64,000 nt of DNA, from contig RHPI01002048.1 of NCBI GenBank assembly GCA_009103225.1, positions 1,042,788-1,106,787 of the forward strand, given 5' to 3'. Numbering within the stretch: the first letter of the stretch is position 1; each line of letters begins with the position of its first letter. The DNA is from Chlorokybus atmophyticus (taxonomy: Eukaryota; Streptophyta; Chlorokybophyceae; Chlorokybales; Chlorokybaceae). A program made the position numbers and the translations under genes. Under the pieces are notes generated by a model that had not been told where the DNA came from, searched no databases, and saw only the letters and a list, made by a program, of their open reading frames with translations. This document shows positions 1-11,780 of this stretch, in pieces.

Positions 1-691
1 TCTCTTTCAATATCAGTGTACAAATAAGTAACACTGCATTAGAGCCTTAACATTAGGTTAACGGCTCTAGTACGGCTTAATTGGCTGTATACCCTTTGAG
101 ACCCATATTTGATCTTAGATAAGGACGGGGAATGTCACGAGTTGAGATGTATTGCGACAGACCTCGCTCATGGTAGCATCTTTTGCTACCGTAGCCTAAT
201 AGTCGGCGCCCGATTGTTACAATGGTAGCGGAGCTTGATGTTGCAGGTACAATTCCCGTAGAGAAATGAGGCAGATGTCAAAAACATTTGGGGCGGCTTG
301 CCTTAAGCTGGGCGCAGGTTTGCAACCTGCGCGCCGAGCCAGTTTGACCCATGGCCGCCTGAGCGGTCGCGCCGCGTTGGCAAGTCGCGCGGTGACGATG
401 GCCGCTGCAGTTTGGTTGGTTATGACCATTCGTAGGCCGGTTTCCAAAAACCGCGGGCGGACCAATCGTGGTACGGCCGTGACCACGGCGACATGGGCTA
501 GTAAATGCTTCGCTGCATAATCAAAACTCGTGTGTTTAATTAGGGAGGAATGTCACAATTTGGGATAAATTGTGACACAACCAACTCATGGTAGCGGATT
601 TGGCTATCGTAGCCATTTGGTCGAAGCCTTCGACCACTGAACTGAGCCCGACTGCTACAGGGAACCTCCATAGAGGTAGAACTCCGTTACA
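1..691 (-). repeat. 3' LTR of element I, partial, interrupted by a TRIM
   Basis: Positions 1-132 align with 6347-6485 and 660-691 align with about 6482-6527. Between them lies a 527-bp insertion that the right LTR lacks. On the element strand the LTR begins TGTAACGG at 691. The adjacent polypurine tract confirms this boundary. The other end lies outside the window. Confidence 0.85.
133..659 (+). mobile_element. TRIM-like miniature LTR retroelement A, nested in the LTR
   Basis: A 527-bp insertion starts TG, ends CA and is flanked by the 5-bp direct repeat GGGAA (128-132 and 660-664). The equivalent right LTR at about 6480 has the unoccupied site. Its ends are diverged direct repeats, 133-221 and 551-659, acting as short LTRs. 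One base after the first repeat lies TGGTAGCGGAGC (223-234), close to the initiator-Met primer-binding site of plant retroelements. A purine tract AGGGAGGAA lies immediately before the second repeat (542-550). The inside is GC-rich with no retroviral domain, and the 84-codon frame at 266-520 has no recognisable product. The low identity between the two ends means an old insertion. Confidence 0.85.
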
Positions 692-703
692 TTCCCCCCA
701 CTT
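692..703 (-). other. Polypurine tract of element I
   Basis: On the minus strand the sequence AAGTGGGGGGAA directly precedes the LTR start TGTAACGG. This is the expected position of the plus-strand priming site of an LTR retrotransposon. Confidence 0.8.
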
Positions 704-1069
704 ACAATTGTTTCAATGTCCTCATTAAGGGTTAGCAAAGCCCCACCATGAGCACTAAAAACCAAAGCAGTGAGTTAACAAGCGTCGAAGCGGTAAAGAT
801 GTTTGCCAGCACCCTTTTACCATCCGCGTGTAGACACAGCACTCCAGTACCCCCGAACAATCTCTTCGCGGTTGGTAAGATTCCTTTCAGGCTCTCATGT
901 GTTGTGCTCAACACCATACCCTTCTATTTCACCACGTAAGATGGCGCGCGTCCGCGTTGAGGCTTACGGTAACTCACGATTGCTTTCACCATAAACTCAA
1001 ATGTATCATTGCCATCCACTGTAACGGGGGGTGGGGGAGGTTGAACCCGACTGTTATAACGGTACGGTT

Positions 1070-2240
1070 TCAATACACTTGAAACACATTGTGGATACGT
1101 ATCGACTTCGGTAAGTCCAAACAATACGCGTGAGTGCCGACCCAATCAGTTACTTTGAAAGGGCCTATCCAATGAGGGAAAAACTTGCGAGTACCCTCTC
1201 CCTTGATAGATATGTTTTTAGTACTTAGAAGCAACCGAACAGCCCACATCGTAGTTGGCCTCTCTACGATGCGCATCAGCTTGGGCTTTTTGTCTATCTT
1301 GCGCTGCGCGCAGACAGTCTTTTGGCAACGCTAACCCATCCTGCATGGCCGAAGCCACCTCGCACGCTGCAGGTGCGCGAGTTACGTCAGTGCGGGCAAC
1401 CAAGTTCTGATATTCGCAAAACATGGTGGATGCACTCCATAATTCAATAGAAACGGAGTTTTCTGCACACACTGTTGCCATGCATTATTGTTACAAACTC
1501 AGCCATTGGGAGATAGACATCCCAGTCACTCTGGTTTAGACCCACATAATGCCGGATGGTTTCCTTGATCATTTAATTGGCGCGTTCCATCTAAGCATCC
1601 GTCTGCGGATGATAAGCTATGCTCATGTTCTGTAGAAAGCTGCATAGCGACTTTAAAGTTGAGACACAAATCGCGGATTGCAAGCAAACATACGCTGCGG
1701 GGCAAGCCATGCAACTTAAACACAGACGCGACAAAAACCATTGCTAACTCACGAGAGCCTATCTTTGTGCGATAAGGGGCAATGTGAACCATTTTGGTTA
1801 AACGGTCCACAAAGACTGCAACCACAGTGTGACTTAATCATGTTGCTGAGAGCTCAGTAATCAGGTTTACAGTCACACTTTCCCATTTGCCATCAGAAAT
1901 AGGTAATGGTCGCAGCAACCCAGCGAATTTCTTACATAGCGGCTTGTCACGCTGATAATATTGTCACACGTGTCCACATAATGCTTTACGTCAACATGCA
2001 ACAATGGCCACCAGTACAACTGTTGCGCTGCCTTAACAACTCTTGCGATTGCCAAAGTGCCCAACGTACAGTGGATTGTGTACATTAGCTATGCATTTCG
2101 CACGCAACTCGGCATGGTTAGGTATCACCAAGCTTGTGCTCATGTAATAAAAATTGTCTCGTTTGTCAAGCTTTTGCATGTTTTCTTCTGAAGAGAACCA
2201 TTGTATCTGCACCACACCCAAGGGCGGACGCATCGCTAAC
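1070..2240 (-). pseudogene. Integrase remnant of element I
   Basis: Minus-strand fragments in several frames follow the gypsy integrase order. First comes a zinc-binding region with histidine-rich and CDN pieces (about 1930-2150), where the second Cys pair is damaged. Next comes the start of the catalytic core, with a GLLRPLPISDGKWESV-like stretch near 1850-1910 in which the first catalytic Asp appears as Asn. Then comes FVDRLTKMVHIAPYRT (about 1770-1820) and HGLPRS (about 1700). The second catalytic segment reads AIRD where SDRD is usual. The C-terminal part (1070-1276) contains KFFPHWIGPFKV and RIHNVFQV, the conserved end of gypsy integrases. Frameshifts and stops separate the pieces, so no integrase can be made. 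Confidence 0.82.
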
Positions 2241-3185
2241 CACAGTGAAGCGCTTGTCCCAATTCGGCAATGCTAACACTTGAGCCGAAGTCAATGCTGG
2301 CTTCACTTGTTGCATAGCAGCTTCTTATTCGGCTATCCACAAGAATGGAGCGTCTTTTCGCAAAATTTGTATCAAGGGCGCTACAATTGTAGAATACCCC
2401 ATCATAAACTTGTGAAAGTAGTTTGCCAATCTCAAGAAGGATTGCAGGTGATGTATATGCTTCAGTTGAGGCCAATCTTTTGCAACTTGCACCTTGTGAG
2501 GGTCAGGTTTAACACCCGCACCAATGACAATGTGCCCCAAGAATGGCAACTCCGTTTTGCAAGAGTCACACTTTGCAAGATTGGCAAACAGGCGATGTGT
2601 ACGCAGTAAGGCAAACACCGCTCCAAGTGCTGCTTATGCTCTTTCTTAGCTTCACTGAAGACAACAACATTGAATGTCATCAAAGTGAACCATAACCTAC
2701 TTGCCAAGTTTGCCACCAAAAATTTTATTCATTTTCTTCTGAAATACTGCGGGCGCATTGGTTTGTCCAAAAGGTAACACCTTGGACTGATAATGGCCTG
2801 AAGGTGTTCTGAATGCTGTCTTGTAAACATCTAAAGGATGTATCTGGATTGGATGATACCCACTTGGCAAGTCTAGCGTACTGAAGTACGCATTCCCCGA
2901 CAGTTTAAACATATCATCAATCCGTGGTAACGGGTATTGATTCTTTACCATAATTTTTTTCAAGACACGGTAATCTAGATACATGCGCAGCTTTCCATTC
3001 TTGTTAATCATGAACAAGATGGGCGCGCCAAAGGGTGAAGAATTCGGTTCAATCAATCCCTTTTCCAATGATTCCTTGATTTGAGTTTCCATTTCCCCCC
3101 TCTCGCGGGGGCTTAGCCTATACATGGGACAAAACGGAGGCTCACTATCAGGAATGAGAAGTATCAAGTGTTGCACCAGTGTCAA
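2236..3185 (-). pseudogene. Reverse transcriptase / RNase H remnant of element I
   Basis: The 162-codon frame at 2697-3185 is a clear gypsy reverse transcriptase. It contains MYRLSPRERGEMETQI, GLIEPNSSPFGAPI, LDYRVLKK, YPLPRIDDMF, FSTLDLPSGYHPI and a PFGQTNAPAVFQ box. The active-site region continues in the same frame at about 2672-2690 as HFDD (YxDD family), but a TAG stop precedes it and a frameshift follows. The next fragment (2325-2618) holds GHIVIGAGVKPDP and the FLRLANYF thumb/connection region. The start of RNase H (DASALGVVQ, about 2210-2260) runs almost directly into the integrase zinc region, so most of RNase H is deleted. Confidence 0.9.
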
Positions 3186-3205
3186 TCAAGAACGAACTGT
3201 TTACA
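3158..3205 (-). pseudogene. Retropepsin active-site fragment of element I
   Basis: The minus strand encodes MQGVNSSFLIDTGAT, with the catalytic DTGAT of a retroviral-type aspartic protease at 3170-3183. Two stop codons follow 9 codons later, and the RT frame begins at once, so the rest of the protease has been deleted. Confidence 0.72.
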
Positions 3206-3215
3206 CCCTGCATTG

Positions 3216-3525
3216 TGCCACTAAATGTCCACAATAGCGGTACCACCCGTCCTTGACTGCAGCCAAGAGTCCGTGACCAATGCGAGGGTTGACCAATATT
3301 GCTGACAATCGCACTGTCCCTGTTTCACGCTTGCTAAATTGCTTCAGCACAATCCCCCCCCCCCCCNTTGTGCCACCCAATATCCACAACAGGGGTACCA
3401 CCCGTTCCTAGACTGTAGCTAAGAGTCCGTGACTGACGCGAGGGTTTATTAATGTCGCTGATAAGTGTATTGTCCCTGCTTCTCGCTTGCTTGATTGCTT
3501 CAGCACAGTACCCCCCCGGAGTATG
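3216..3525 (-). repeat. Diverged tandem duplication inside element I, joined by poly-C and N
   Basis: Positions 3216-3366 and 3368-3520 are two copies of the same roughly 150-bp stretch. Both give CAEAI...RD...SRTL...-type peptides on the minus strand. They differ at many positions. The junction is a 13-base poly-C run followed by N at 3367. Because the copies differ, this is not a simple overlap of one contig end with itself; two related element copies or haplotypes may have been joined. Confidence 0.7.
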
Positions 3526-3843
3526 CTTTAACCATGGGCCATGATACTTTGGCACTATCAGTGTCATACTGTAGATGTCGTGCTTTTGCAACTCAGTTTA
3601 TGCATGCATTACATCGGTAACCATACGAAATTGCAAATGTACCAACACACAAGCGTTCTCTTTCACTTTTTCAACATTAAAACATGGCAACTTGTCATGT
3701 GCTTGCCATGCATGTGTCATTACATGCACTTGGAACAGATTATTGAACCAACTTGCTGCATGCATCTCAAGCAGCTGGCTATCAACCATCTCTACACAAG
3801 TCACTATGTAATCCTTCTCAACCTTCTTAGCCTTGCCCTTCAC

Positions 3844-4800
3844 TTAGGTAGGGTTGTTCTTTGCAATGTGGCCCAGCTGATGACAGACGTAACATGTGCG
3901 AGCTGCAGCAGGTGTAGCACCATCAGCAGATGTGCCACCAGTGGGAGGCGTGAATGTCTTCGCCTTCTTTGCCGTGTGCGCACTCGGCTGAGGGTAACGC
4001 TTTCCTCCCACCCCTTGCGGCTTGGCCGCAGCTGCCACATGTGACTTGTCCTGCACCGCCGTGTCATCATAGTACAAATACACACTCACCTTGTGCAGCT
4101 TGGCCAAGTCCTCAGAAACGCAAGGAAGTCCCGTTGACGTGTTGTACTGCAGCTGATCGCGCACACGCGCATCCAAGCTGCGCTTGTCCCACTCAAACTG
4201 CTGAGCCTTGTTCATGGGCATGAGGCCATTGTTTGCGCGACCCCACAAATGCTTGAAACTCTTGCAGATAAACTGAATCCACCCGACCATTCTGTCGCAA
4301 CTTACTGAGCTTGTTGCGAGCCTGAGTAGCCGGGTCCATGCCACCATAGCGCTCCACAAGGAATTGAAATAATGCCTCCACTGTGTTGGTCGCACCATCC
4401 TCTGTCTACCTCGCCCACTCGGCGAGAGCATCAGATGGCATGAGCAACTCAGCAATAGCAACATGCTCACTAATTGGGCGATTCCGTGGTGTCAAGTAGT
4501 GCTCAACAGTGACCACCCAGTCATGGATGCTGACACTTCCATTGGGCTTGAACTTCTCAAGCTTGTTCAATGCTGTAACCGGCAGCCCCGCTGATGCACC
4601 AGCTGCTGAAGTAGCACCCGCCACCTGTTGGTGTAGCGCCACCAATTCAGACTGCATAGCATCGATGCGTGCCGCCAACTTCACTTGACCGATCAGCTTG
4701 TGTTCCAAGTTAGGTCCCAAGTACCTGAACATATCCTTGCAACGTTGTGAGGTTTCCACCGCCAAGTTGGCCAAAGCCTCAAACGCTATGCACGCTTCCC
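3844..4800 (-). pseudogene. gag remnant of element I with damaged zinc knuckle
   Basis: Overlapping minus-strand frames (4406-4774, 4193-4381, 3844-4210) make up a retrotransposon gag. The N-terminal part has LEKFKPNGSVSIHDWVVTVE and HVAIAELLMPSDALAEWAR, typical of plant gypsy capsid proteins. The middle has ALFQFLVERYGG and a QEFQAFV segment. The C-terminal knuckle reads CYVCHQLGHIAKNN near 3872-3905, so the last Cys of the CCHC motif is Asn. One or more frameshifts near 4200-4400 break the reading frame. Confidence 0.85.
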
Positions 4801-4829
4801 TTCATATGGAAGTGGCTTGGTATATATGG

Positions 4830-5180
4830 TTATGGATATATATGGTTAATATATATGGTTTGCTTCCCTTGGTAAGAGAGAGGCTTGTCGTATATAGTCT
4901 TGAGAGCAGCCACTTTGGCATCACCTCGCACAAGTGGCGAGATGATGTTCGTCAACTCGTGCTCGAGCATGTAGATCACCATCTCTTTGCTTGCGCGAGG
5001 GAGTGTGGCAAAGTCTGTCCCATAGCCATCACGAACCTTCTGCGCCCATGCATCCCACGTTTCCTGACGAAGCTGTGGGTGGGCATTAAGCAGATTCTGA
5101 CGCTCTTGGGCATACTTTTTAATGGCCTCGCCAATGACACTCTGAGTGTCCACCTTGAGAAGACTAGTTGAGAGAAGCAT
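4830..5180 (-). pseudogene. Upstream gag-side open frame of element I
   Basis: A 116-codon minus-strand frame lies just upstream of the recognised gag, with about 30 bp of AT-rich TATATGGTT repeat between them. The predicted protein is hydrophilic and helical (VIGEAIKKYAQERQNLLNAH, ETWDAWAQKVRDGYG) and matches nothing I recognise. Its position suggests the N-terminal part of the element's gag, separated by expansion of the simple repeat at 4815-4860. A separate host exon is less likely. Confidence 0.45.
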
Positions 5181-6344
5181 CGCGCTTTTGCGTGGCTGCT
5201 TCCTTCCTTTGTCACTGTTAATAGCTTATAGCTTCCACACGTATCCGAGTCTCTCACTTTGTCATCACTTGATGATTCGTGTGATGACAATGAGCAAGGA
5301 ACGGTGAAGTACTTGTCACCTCCCTCTCCTTGGTCAGCCGTCTGCCCAAGGAAAGCCTTTAGCAAGCGCATAAATACATATATTATGCACTGCAAGAGTG
5401 GAAAATGCTAGTGACTTTGTCTCGTCAAGTTTCAAGGGGTTGACGTGGAGTATATAGCCCAAACAAGAGGTCTCCACACACCTCACAATTACACAATTAC
5501 ACTGCGACAAACCACACGCGAATTGATGCAACGGTTCACGAGCTATGGCTGCATAAAGTTATCACTTTGTACAACCCAGCTTAATTCACAATTGTGATTA
5601 ACACACGAGGTGGCAAAATCTCGTTAAATCAACCTTACATGCCCATATCGACTTCTTGTGAGTTTAAATATCGGCCGCACAAAAAAATTATGGCGGCCTC
5701 ACCGCACAAGTTGGCGGTAACAGGACAGTCGATGTTACCACTAAGAATTGCTCAAGGGGATTTATCAAATGTAAGATAAAAAAACCCTTACACCACCACG
5801 AATGCACATGGTGGTAAGCACACGAGGTTATTCTAATCACTATATGATTACTATCATAGTAATCATATACATGATGTTGTGTGCTTGGATGCAATGCTTT
5901 AGGGAGGGGCATGAATGGCTGCCTCGCTTCACACAATAAAACCAAACTAGGCCTGGCGGGATGGGCTAGGCTAGGCATGGCATGGCATGCAGGGTTGTGC
6001 AACAGCACAGCTAGCCAACAGCAACAACCAACAACAGCCACTACCCACCCTAGCTAGTAGCTAGGTAGCTAGTAGCCGCCGCCGATGTTGTAGTTGCTGC
6101 CGCCTACCGCCATTGCCGCCTGCCGTCGCCGCCTACCCTCCCACATGACCTTGGTCGCCGTGCTCCGATTCTCATAAAAGAAGGGGTGTTATCGCCCCCT
6201 TTAATCCCCTACCCCAACACCGCTACATGCCACGTCGCTGACACCGTCGCCGCCAGGGGCCACTGCCAGAGCAGAAGATCCCCTGGCTATGACGGCCGCT
6301 GCGTTAGAAGTGCCGCCATACAGCAGATATCAACACAAGACTCA

Positions 6345-6527
6345 TATCTCCTATCAATATCAGTGTTACAGTACGTTAGTAACACTACCTTAGGGCCTTA
6401 ACACTAGGTTAACGGCCCTAATATGGCTTAATTAACTGTATATACCCGTTGGGACCCTTATGTAATCTTAATTAAGAGCGGGGAACCTCTATAAAACCTC
6501 TCTAGCTAGAGGTAGCACTCCGTTACA
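6345..6527 (-). repeat. 5' LTR of element I
   Basis: This stretch repeats positions 1-132 plus 660-691 without the TRIM insertion. It begins TGTAACGG on the minus strand at 6527. It may extend below 6345, since the left copy is cut by the window start. Confidence 0.8.
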
Positions 6528-9500
6528 AATATCATTGTTACTGGTAAAATCCAAGCCAAATAGATTGCATTCTCACTGTCTAGCGAAGCTCTTTGTTAAG
6601 CACGGCACATTGCAAGTACATTATTGGCTAGCGCCTACTGGTTTCGCTCTTAACATGGTTGGCAAACCAACCTTCTATGAAGTCCTCCTCGAAAGTCTAG
6701 TTGCATACGGCGAATTGCTTCAAACACTGAGCAGGCAAGTTGTGTGCTCAAGAACTGCCATCAGGCATGTGTTCATGCCTGCGACGCACGCACACATGAT
6801 GTACAATGCACAATACACTGTGACTGTCTCCAACGGTACCAGAGTGTGGTCACACATGCATTTGACGCTTTATGCGTAGCACCATACGATATGTTGGATT
6901 CATCAAGGTGAATCAAACATGCACAGCACCATATAGTATGTTGAATCTAACATATCTCTCCAGTGCAGCCGTTGCTCTCACAGCAGTGCAGCCGCTGCTC
7001 TCACATGCTCGACAGGAGACACACCTATTATATGTCCTTTACATTCAATACGTATGCGGCCATCAAGCATTGTGTGCATATGTAGCCATTTATTATTGGG
7101 ACCAAGGTACAAATTGTGCAAAATCTGTAACTTTAGTCGTTATATTGTACACTTTATGTTTATGACAATTATATATAATGATTGAATTGTATATATATAT
7201 CTCACATGCCATTGCTAATAATTATAATAGTATATACATACAATGCGGTTATTCATGCGTGCGTGCCATGCATTGTGACAATTGTTGTAATAGCGCTAGC
7301 TTGCTTTGTAGATGATCCGTTCATGTAATCTATTAGTGACTGAAGATCTTTATCACAAATGTTGGCAACTCTCTTTTGCACCAGCTGCCATTCCCTTTCA
7401 TTTACAAGTATGTGAATAGTAAGTTGATGGAATTAGTGAACTTGTCAACATCATAATGCTGAAACGTGTAGCATTGTTTGCTAATTAATATGATGATGGT
7501 ATTCTTAAGCTTGAAAGATGGTAGCGGATAGCGTAACATTTCATTCACTTGCAGGAGCATATGTAACACATACTACTTATTGTACTTAGTGACTTACAAA
7601 GCATACGTGACCGCTTTTTTAAGAATTATATTCATACTAACGTTTACTCTAATTGTTATAAAACATTATGACGATAGTGTTAGCAATTATAAACCAATAA
7701 CTATATTGACAATGCACGAATGTGCATGAGTAGTAGAACAAGTAGTGTATGGTATGTCGACAATATTTTTGGATATATAATGTACATCACTTCGTTCAAA
7801 CGAAAATATTAAGTTGCTGCCACCGAGATTTATAACCCTCATGGTGAAGTGAATTAATGTTATGTCAACAATTGAGTTAACATCTATGAATACTTAAGAT
7901 ATACTTTTACACTTGCTTAAGGGCAAAGACAGTAAATCTTTTACAGCTTGACGTCATGCGCCGCTCTGTTGTTATACCTTCATCATCACTTTATCGGCGC
8001 ATACATGTTTTAATGCATGCCATCTGCCATGTCTGTTATTTGCGAAAATTTCCACAAAACTTTCTTAGTCACCAAAAACGAGTATAAACACTTGTAACAG
8101 CTGCAGTCAGTAATTGATGGCATCAAATGCCGAAGACCAATAAAGTCATCAACCTTTGCAAAAGCATGCGTGCAACTGAAGTTTTGTTACATGGGCTAGC
8201 TGATTTTAGGGTAATGGCAAACTCTGCACGCATATGGTTGAAAAAAGTACTACATTGAAGTAATAACATGTTTGGATTGTAAAAATACGCACTATCTACT
8301 TGTGGTACGCAGCCATCGAAGTTGTATCCAAAAAGTTCGTTTCACAAATAAGTAATAAATATAAGTAAACAGCTTTGTGCATAAAATAGTAGGGTTGAGC
8401 CAACAAACACAGATGACCAAGTTGAGTTGCATGTGGTTTATGCGCTTGGATAAATTTGGAACATATTTAACTACGAACATCGGCTGGTGCATGTCTCTAA
8501 TTGCTTTTGCAACACATGAGATGACACGCATACACAATTGCCGGTAATGCGTGTGCATACCGTGCGAGTGCAAAAGCCAATCGACGATTGACGGCGTGCG
8601 CTCGTTCTTATAATTTACGATACATGCTGCATGTGTAACTGTATAGAAAACCATTTAAACAATAGTTTATTTTCAAGGAATACAAATACTTTACAAGCAG
8701 CCATCATATAGCAAAGTTGAATTCATGAATCATTAATCAACGAAAATTTTGAAACGCATTATCAAGCATTGCAAAACTACCGTTTACCATGCAATTGGTG
8801 TAATGGCATCAAGTGACCAGCCTTGTAACAAGCTGGGCTATAAACGCATCCACGCACGCACACACACACGCACCAAATTTAAGAGACTCAAAGTACACGC
8901 ATATATAGTGAAATATTGGTAGCATAACATACTGGTAGCCAATTCAGCACTGGTACCAGCACTGGTAGCATCGTAGCACCTAGCGTGACCTCATACTTAT
9001 CTATCATACTATTGACTCGGTCACCCACTGGTGACCGACATCCTGCATCTTTATGCAGTCACGTGACGTGCTGAATTTGAATTGGTGCCCTCCGAAGACT
9101 TGGTGATAGGGAGCTGATTGAAAGTTTTGATCAACGTCCTCGCCATGATGTCCACAAGACAACGGTAGGCATCCTACATTGCATTGCAGCCAGCCAATTG
9201 CGCTGGATGGAGCACAGATCTCACAATCCAGTGTGCGGCACGCGCCGCAATGCCACGAAGTTGTTGGCTGTCACGGCCCGTGACTCACCGGGTGTCTTGT
9301 GTAACGTGCGTCGGTAAGCAATTATGATGCATACCGTATGATCCGCTGCTACGGCGGTGTCCAGGTGACCTGAGTACGTTAGGTTCCGAGTTTAACGAAA
9401 GCCCGTCGACAAGCCCTCGCTGCACACTGCGACGCTGCGGATGTTACTTTAACAGCTGCAAAGTTTGCATTCCGCGTCATGTTTAGCCTTCCTGATCTTT

Positions 9501-10108
9501 ATCGTTCTGCCTTCCTGACTTTATTGTATTTGTTGTTGTTGGCTTTTTGTTTCGCAGTGGTGCCCGGTGGGCACTGCCCCGCTTGTTAGACTGTGCTGCG
9601 AATAGGCCTAACGTTACTGGCATAGCAGTCCCGTTGAAGTTAAAGGGATGGATGCGAAAAGGCAGACGGTACTATTAAGGTTAGGGTTGTCAGGCTGGCC
9701 AGTGAGGCAGTAGGCTTAGCACTGCTGTAGCAGCCCGGCAGAAGCAGGATTTGACGCGTGGACAAGACGACGGGAGAGAGAAGCCGACTCCAAAACTGCG
9801 CAAAACCGCGAAATGAAACAACGGGAGTGGCGGGACAAATTGTAAACATGACAGCCGGCAATTGATTGCCTTGAGGCGGCGGAAGGCAGGGACAAGGCGG
9901 AAAGCAGGGGAAGAGACGGCGGCGGAGGCGGAGGTGGCGGAGGCGGCGGACGTGGGCACTGGCGTGTTGGGTCCCCCTCGGAGATGCTCGCGCTGAAGCG
10001 CAGCTGACTTTACTAAGACAGGATCTGCGTGGTGGGGTTGTCGCCGGGAGAGTCAGCTAGCTTATGGCCCGAACAGGCAGGAGTTGACTGCCTGGATAGC
10101 GCGGCTGG
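6528..10108. other. No gene seen (3.6 kb)
   Basis: Mostly AT-rich sequence without conserved coding frames. The longest frame, 6535-6879 (+), encodes nothing recognisable. A short CA-rich run lies near 8850-8870. From about 9900 the base composition becomes GC-rich toward the Kazal gene start, consistent with a promoter and 5' leader. Confidence 0.6.
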
Positions 10109-11780
10109 ATGCACTGTCAGCGGCGGCGGGGGCCAGCTGAGGCGGCAAGGGCGGCAGCTGGTCCCCCAAGAACAGCTTGCGCTATCGCTTGTTTGACACT
10201 TTTTTTGCTACTGTCGCCCGCATTGACTGCCGCAGCCCGGAGCACCGCGCATATACCGGGTTTTGTGCCCCTTCACGCCCCGGAGCTCGACGCCCTCGAA
10301 ACTTGCAGCGAAACATCCAGGGTGCGTCTCTGGCATTGTGTGGTCTGCCCATTTTCAGATAATGGCGAATGTGTGCAGTTGTTGCCCACGGCCAGAAGCG
10401 CACCTTTGCTGCAATGGCCCTGTCCTGCGTTTACATAGCTCGTGTCATGCTCGTGTCGTCGGGTGTTTGAACTGAATGAGTTTGCAACGTGCTGAGTGGC
10501 CATTGCGTTGCTGTCGATGTTGCGTTTTGAATAGGAAAAATGACAAGTGAATGGCAAAGCTGGCCTTCAAGCTTGTTTATGTTAAGAAACCAGCTTATGC
10601 GTTGTCACAACGGCGCAATGCATGTCACAGCCGATTCCACTGCACAATGCGTGCACGCTTACGTCCACTGCACGCTTTGACACACTGTCAACCTATTGGA
10701 CATTCACGCTTCTTCTTGGCAGGTTTGCGCGGATGGGAACTGCACATACTCGGGCTGCACGCAACCCACTAGTATTGCTATAATTACAGGTAAGCGCAGA
10801 TTGCACAACATTATTACTCATTGGGTTTCCTTCATGCTAGCTCGAGAATTTTTTTACGACTCTGGTCATCGATGGGCTGTGATGGAGTGCATCCGTGGTG
10901 TAATGTGCGCTTTCTGCGTCTAGGTTGTTGGTCAGTATGTCACCCTAGTTGCATGGTTCGTGATGTTATCTTGGTCCAGTAAGTGGTCTGCAGATATACC
11001 AGTTTTTGATGGCACGTGCACATGCTAGCAGCCTGTCTCCATGCACGAACATTGATGTACGCAATCAAAGCAGCTAACCATGAAGTTGTCACTGTACAGT
11101 GTTGCCAGCTCGGTCTTGTGTTGCATTTTATAGCACAGCCAGTTCTTTTTCCGTGGCGCTTACGCATAGTCTTGCAAGGCGCTCAGTGGCTCATTCAACT
11201 TGTCAACATTAACTAAATAGGTCAACTTACACTGCAACTGTTTGCGCAGTTGACACAAATTCCACCTCTAGTATTGAGACTCAAGCCACTTGCACCATTC
11301 TCTGCTTTCGACCAGACCCGTAAGTGCCTGTTGTTGTTGAACAACCTGGTGTGTCTGCTTATTATAAGGTGCGGAGGTTTCAAAGTCAATATGGGTTTGC
11401 AATCAAGTTTCCAGTTGCATGCCGCTGCTGCTCTAACAGCTTCCTTGTGCTTGCAGGGTCTGCGGTGTCAACGGTCAAACTTACTGGTAAGCAAATGACG
11501 CCAGCATATATGTGAACAGCAGCCTGGGATTCTAGTGCATTGTTATAGCTGCTACAACATGGTTTGGCTTGCGTGACTGTGCTGATGGTGCCTTTCCATT
11601 AGGTGTGGTCTGCGCGAAGCAAGATGTGTGGGGGTGGAGGTTTTGCATCCAGGCTATTGCACACATACATCAGGGGAGCAGGGGGACGCGACAGTCTCCA
11701 AGGTTGGAGAGTCCCTGTTGATTGTCCACGCGTTGTGGCTTACAGTAGCCTTAGTTGTAGTGCTGATGGGCTGTGCCTGA
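10109..11780 (+). CDS. Plant-type Kazal serine protease inhibitor, secreted/membrane-anchored
   Basis: Five exons give 185 residues: 10109-10321, 10723-10789, 11250-11319, 11457-11486 (a 30-nt microexon) and 11603-11780. All introns are GT-AG and the phases agree. Residues 22-45 are a hydrophobic signal peptide after an Arg-rich start. The Kazal domain covers about 108-146, with six cysteines (C108, C112, C119, C128, C135, C146) and the core PDPVCGVNGQTYWCG. Kazal domains block serine proteases by presenting a rigid loop. Four more cysteines and two sequons (N77, N97) lie upstream. Residues 164-183 (SLLIVHALWLTVALVVVLMG) form a terminal hydrophobic segment like that of plant Kazal proteins: either a membrane helix or a GPI signal. 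The target protease is unknown. The gene is absent from simple ORF calling because every exon is short. Confidence 0.87.

Larger units (their letters stand above)
1..6527 (-). mobile_element. Degenerate Ty3/gypsy LTR retrotransposon (element I)
   Basis: The order gag, protease, reverse transcriptase, RNase H, integrase reads along the minus strand between two copies of an LTR. The right copy (about 6345-6527, the 5' LTR) matches the left copy (1-132 plus 660-691, the 3' LTR). The integrase-last order identifies the Ty3/gypsy group. A polypurine tract abuts the left LTR at 692-703. Every domain is broken by stops, frameshifts or deletions, so the element cannot be autonomous. The left LTR runs off the window start, so its true length and target duplication cannot be seen. 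I found no convincing primer-binding site inside the right LTR. AT-rich leader sequence fills about 5200-6340. Confidence 0.88.

Noticed and set aside
6535-6879. 115-codon plus-strand frame just after element I
   Set aside because: No recognisable motif, no splice context, and it starts 8 bp beyond the LTR end; length is compatible with chance.
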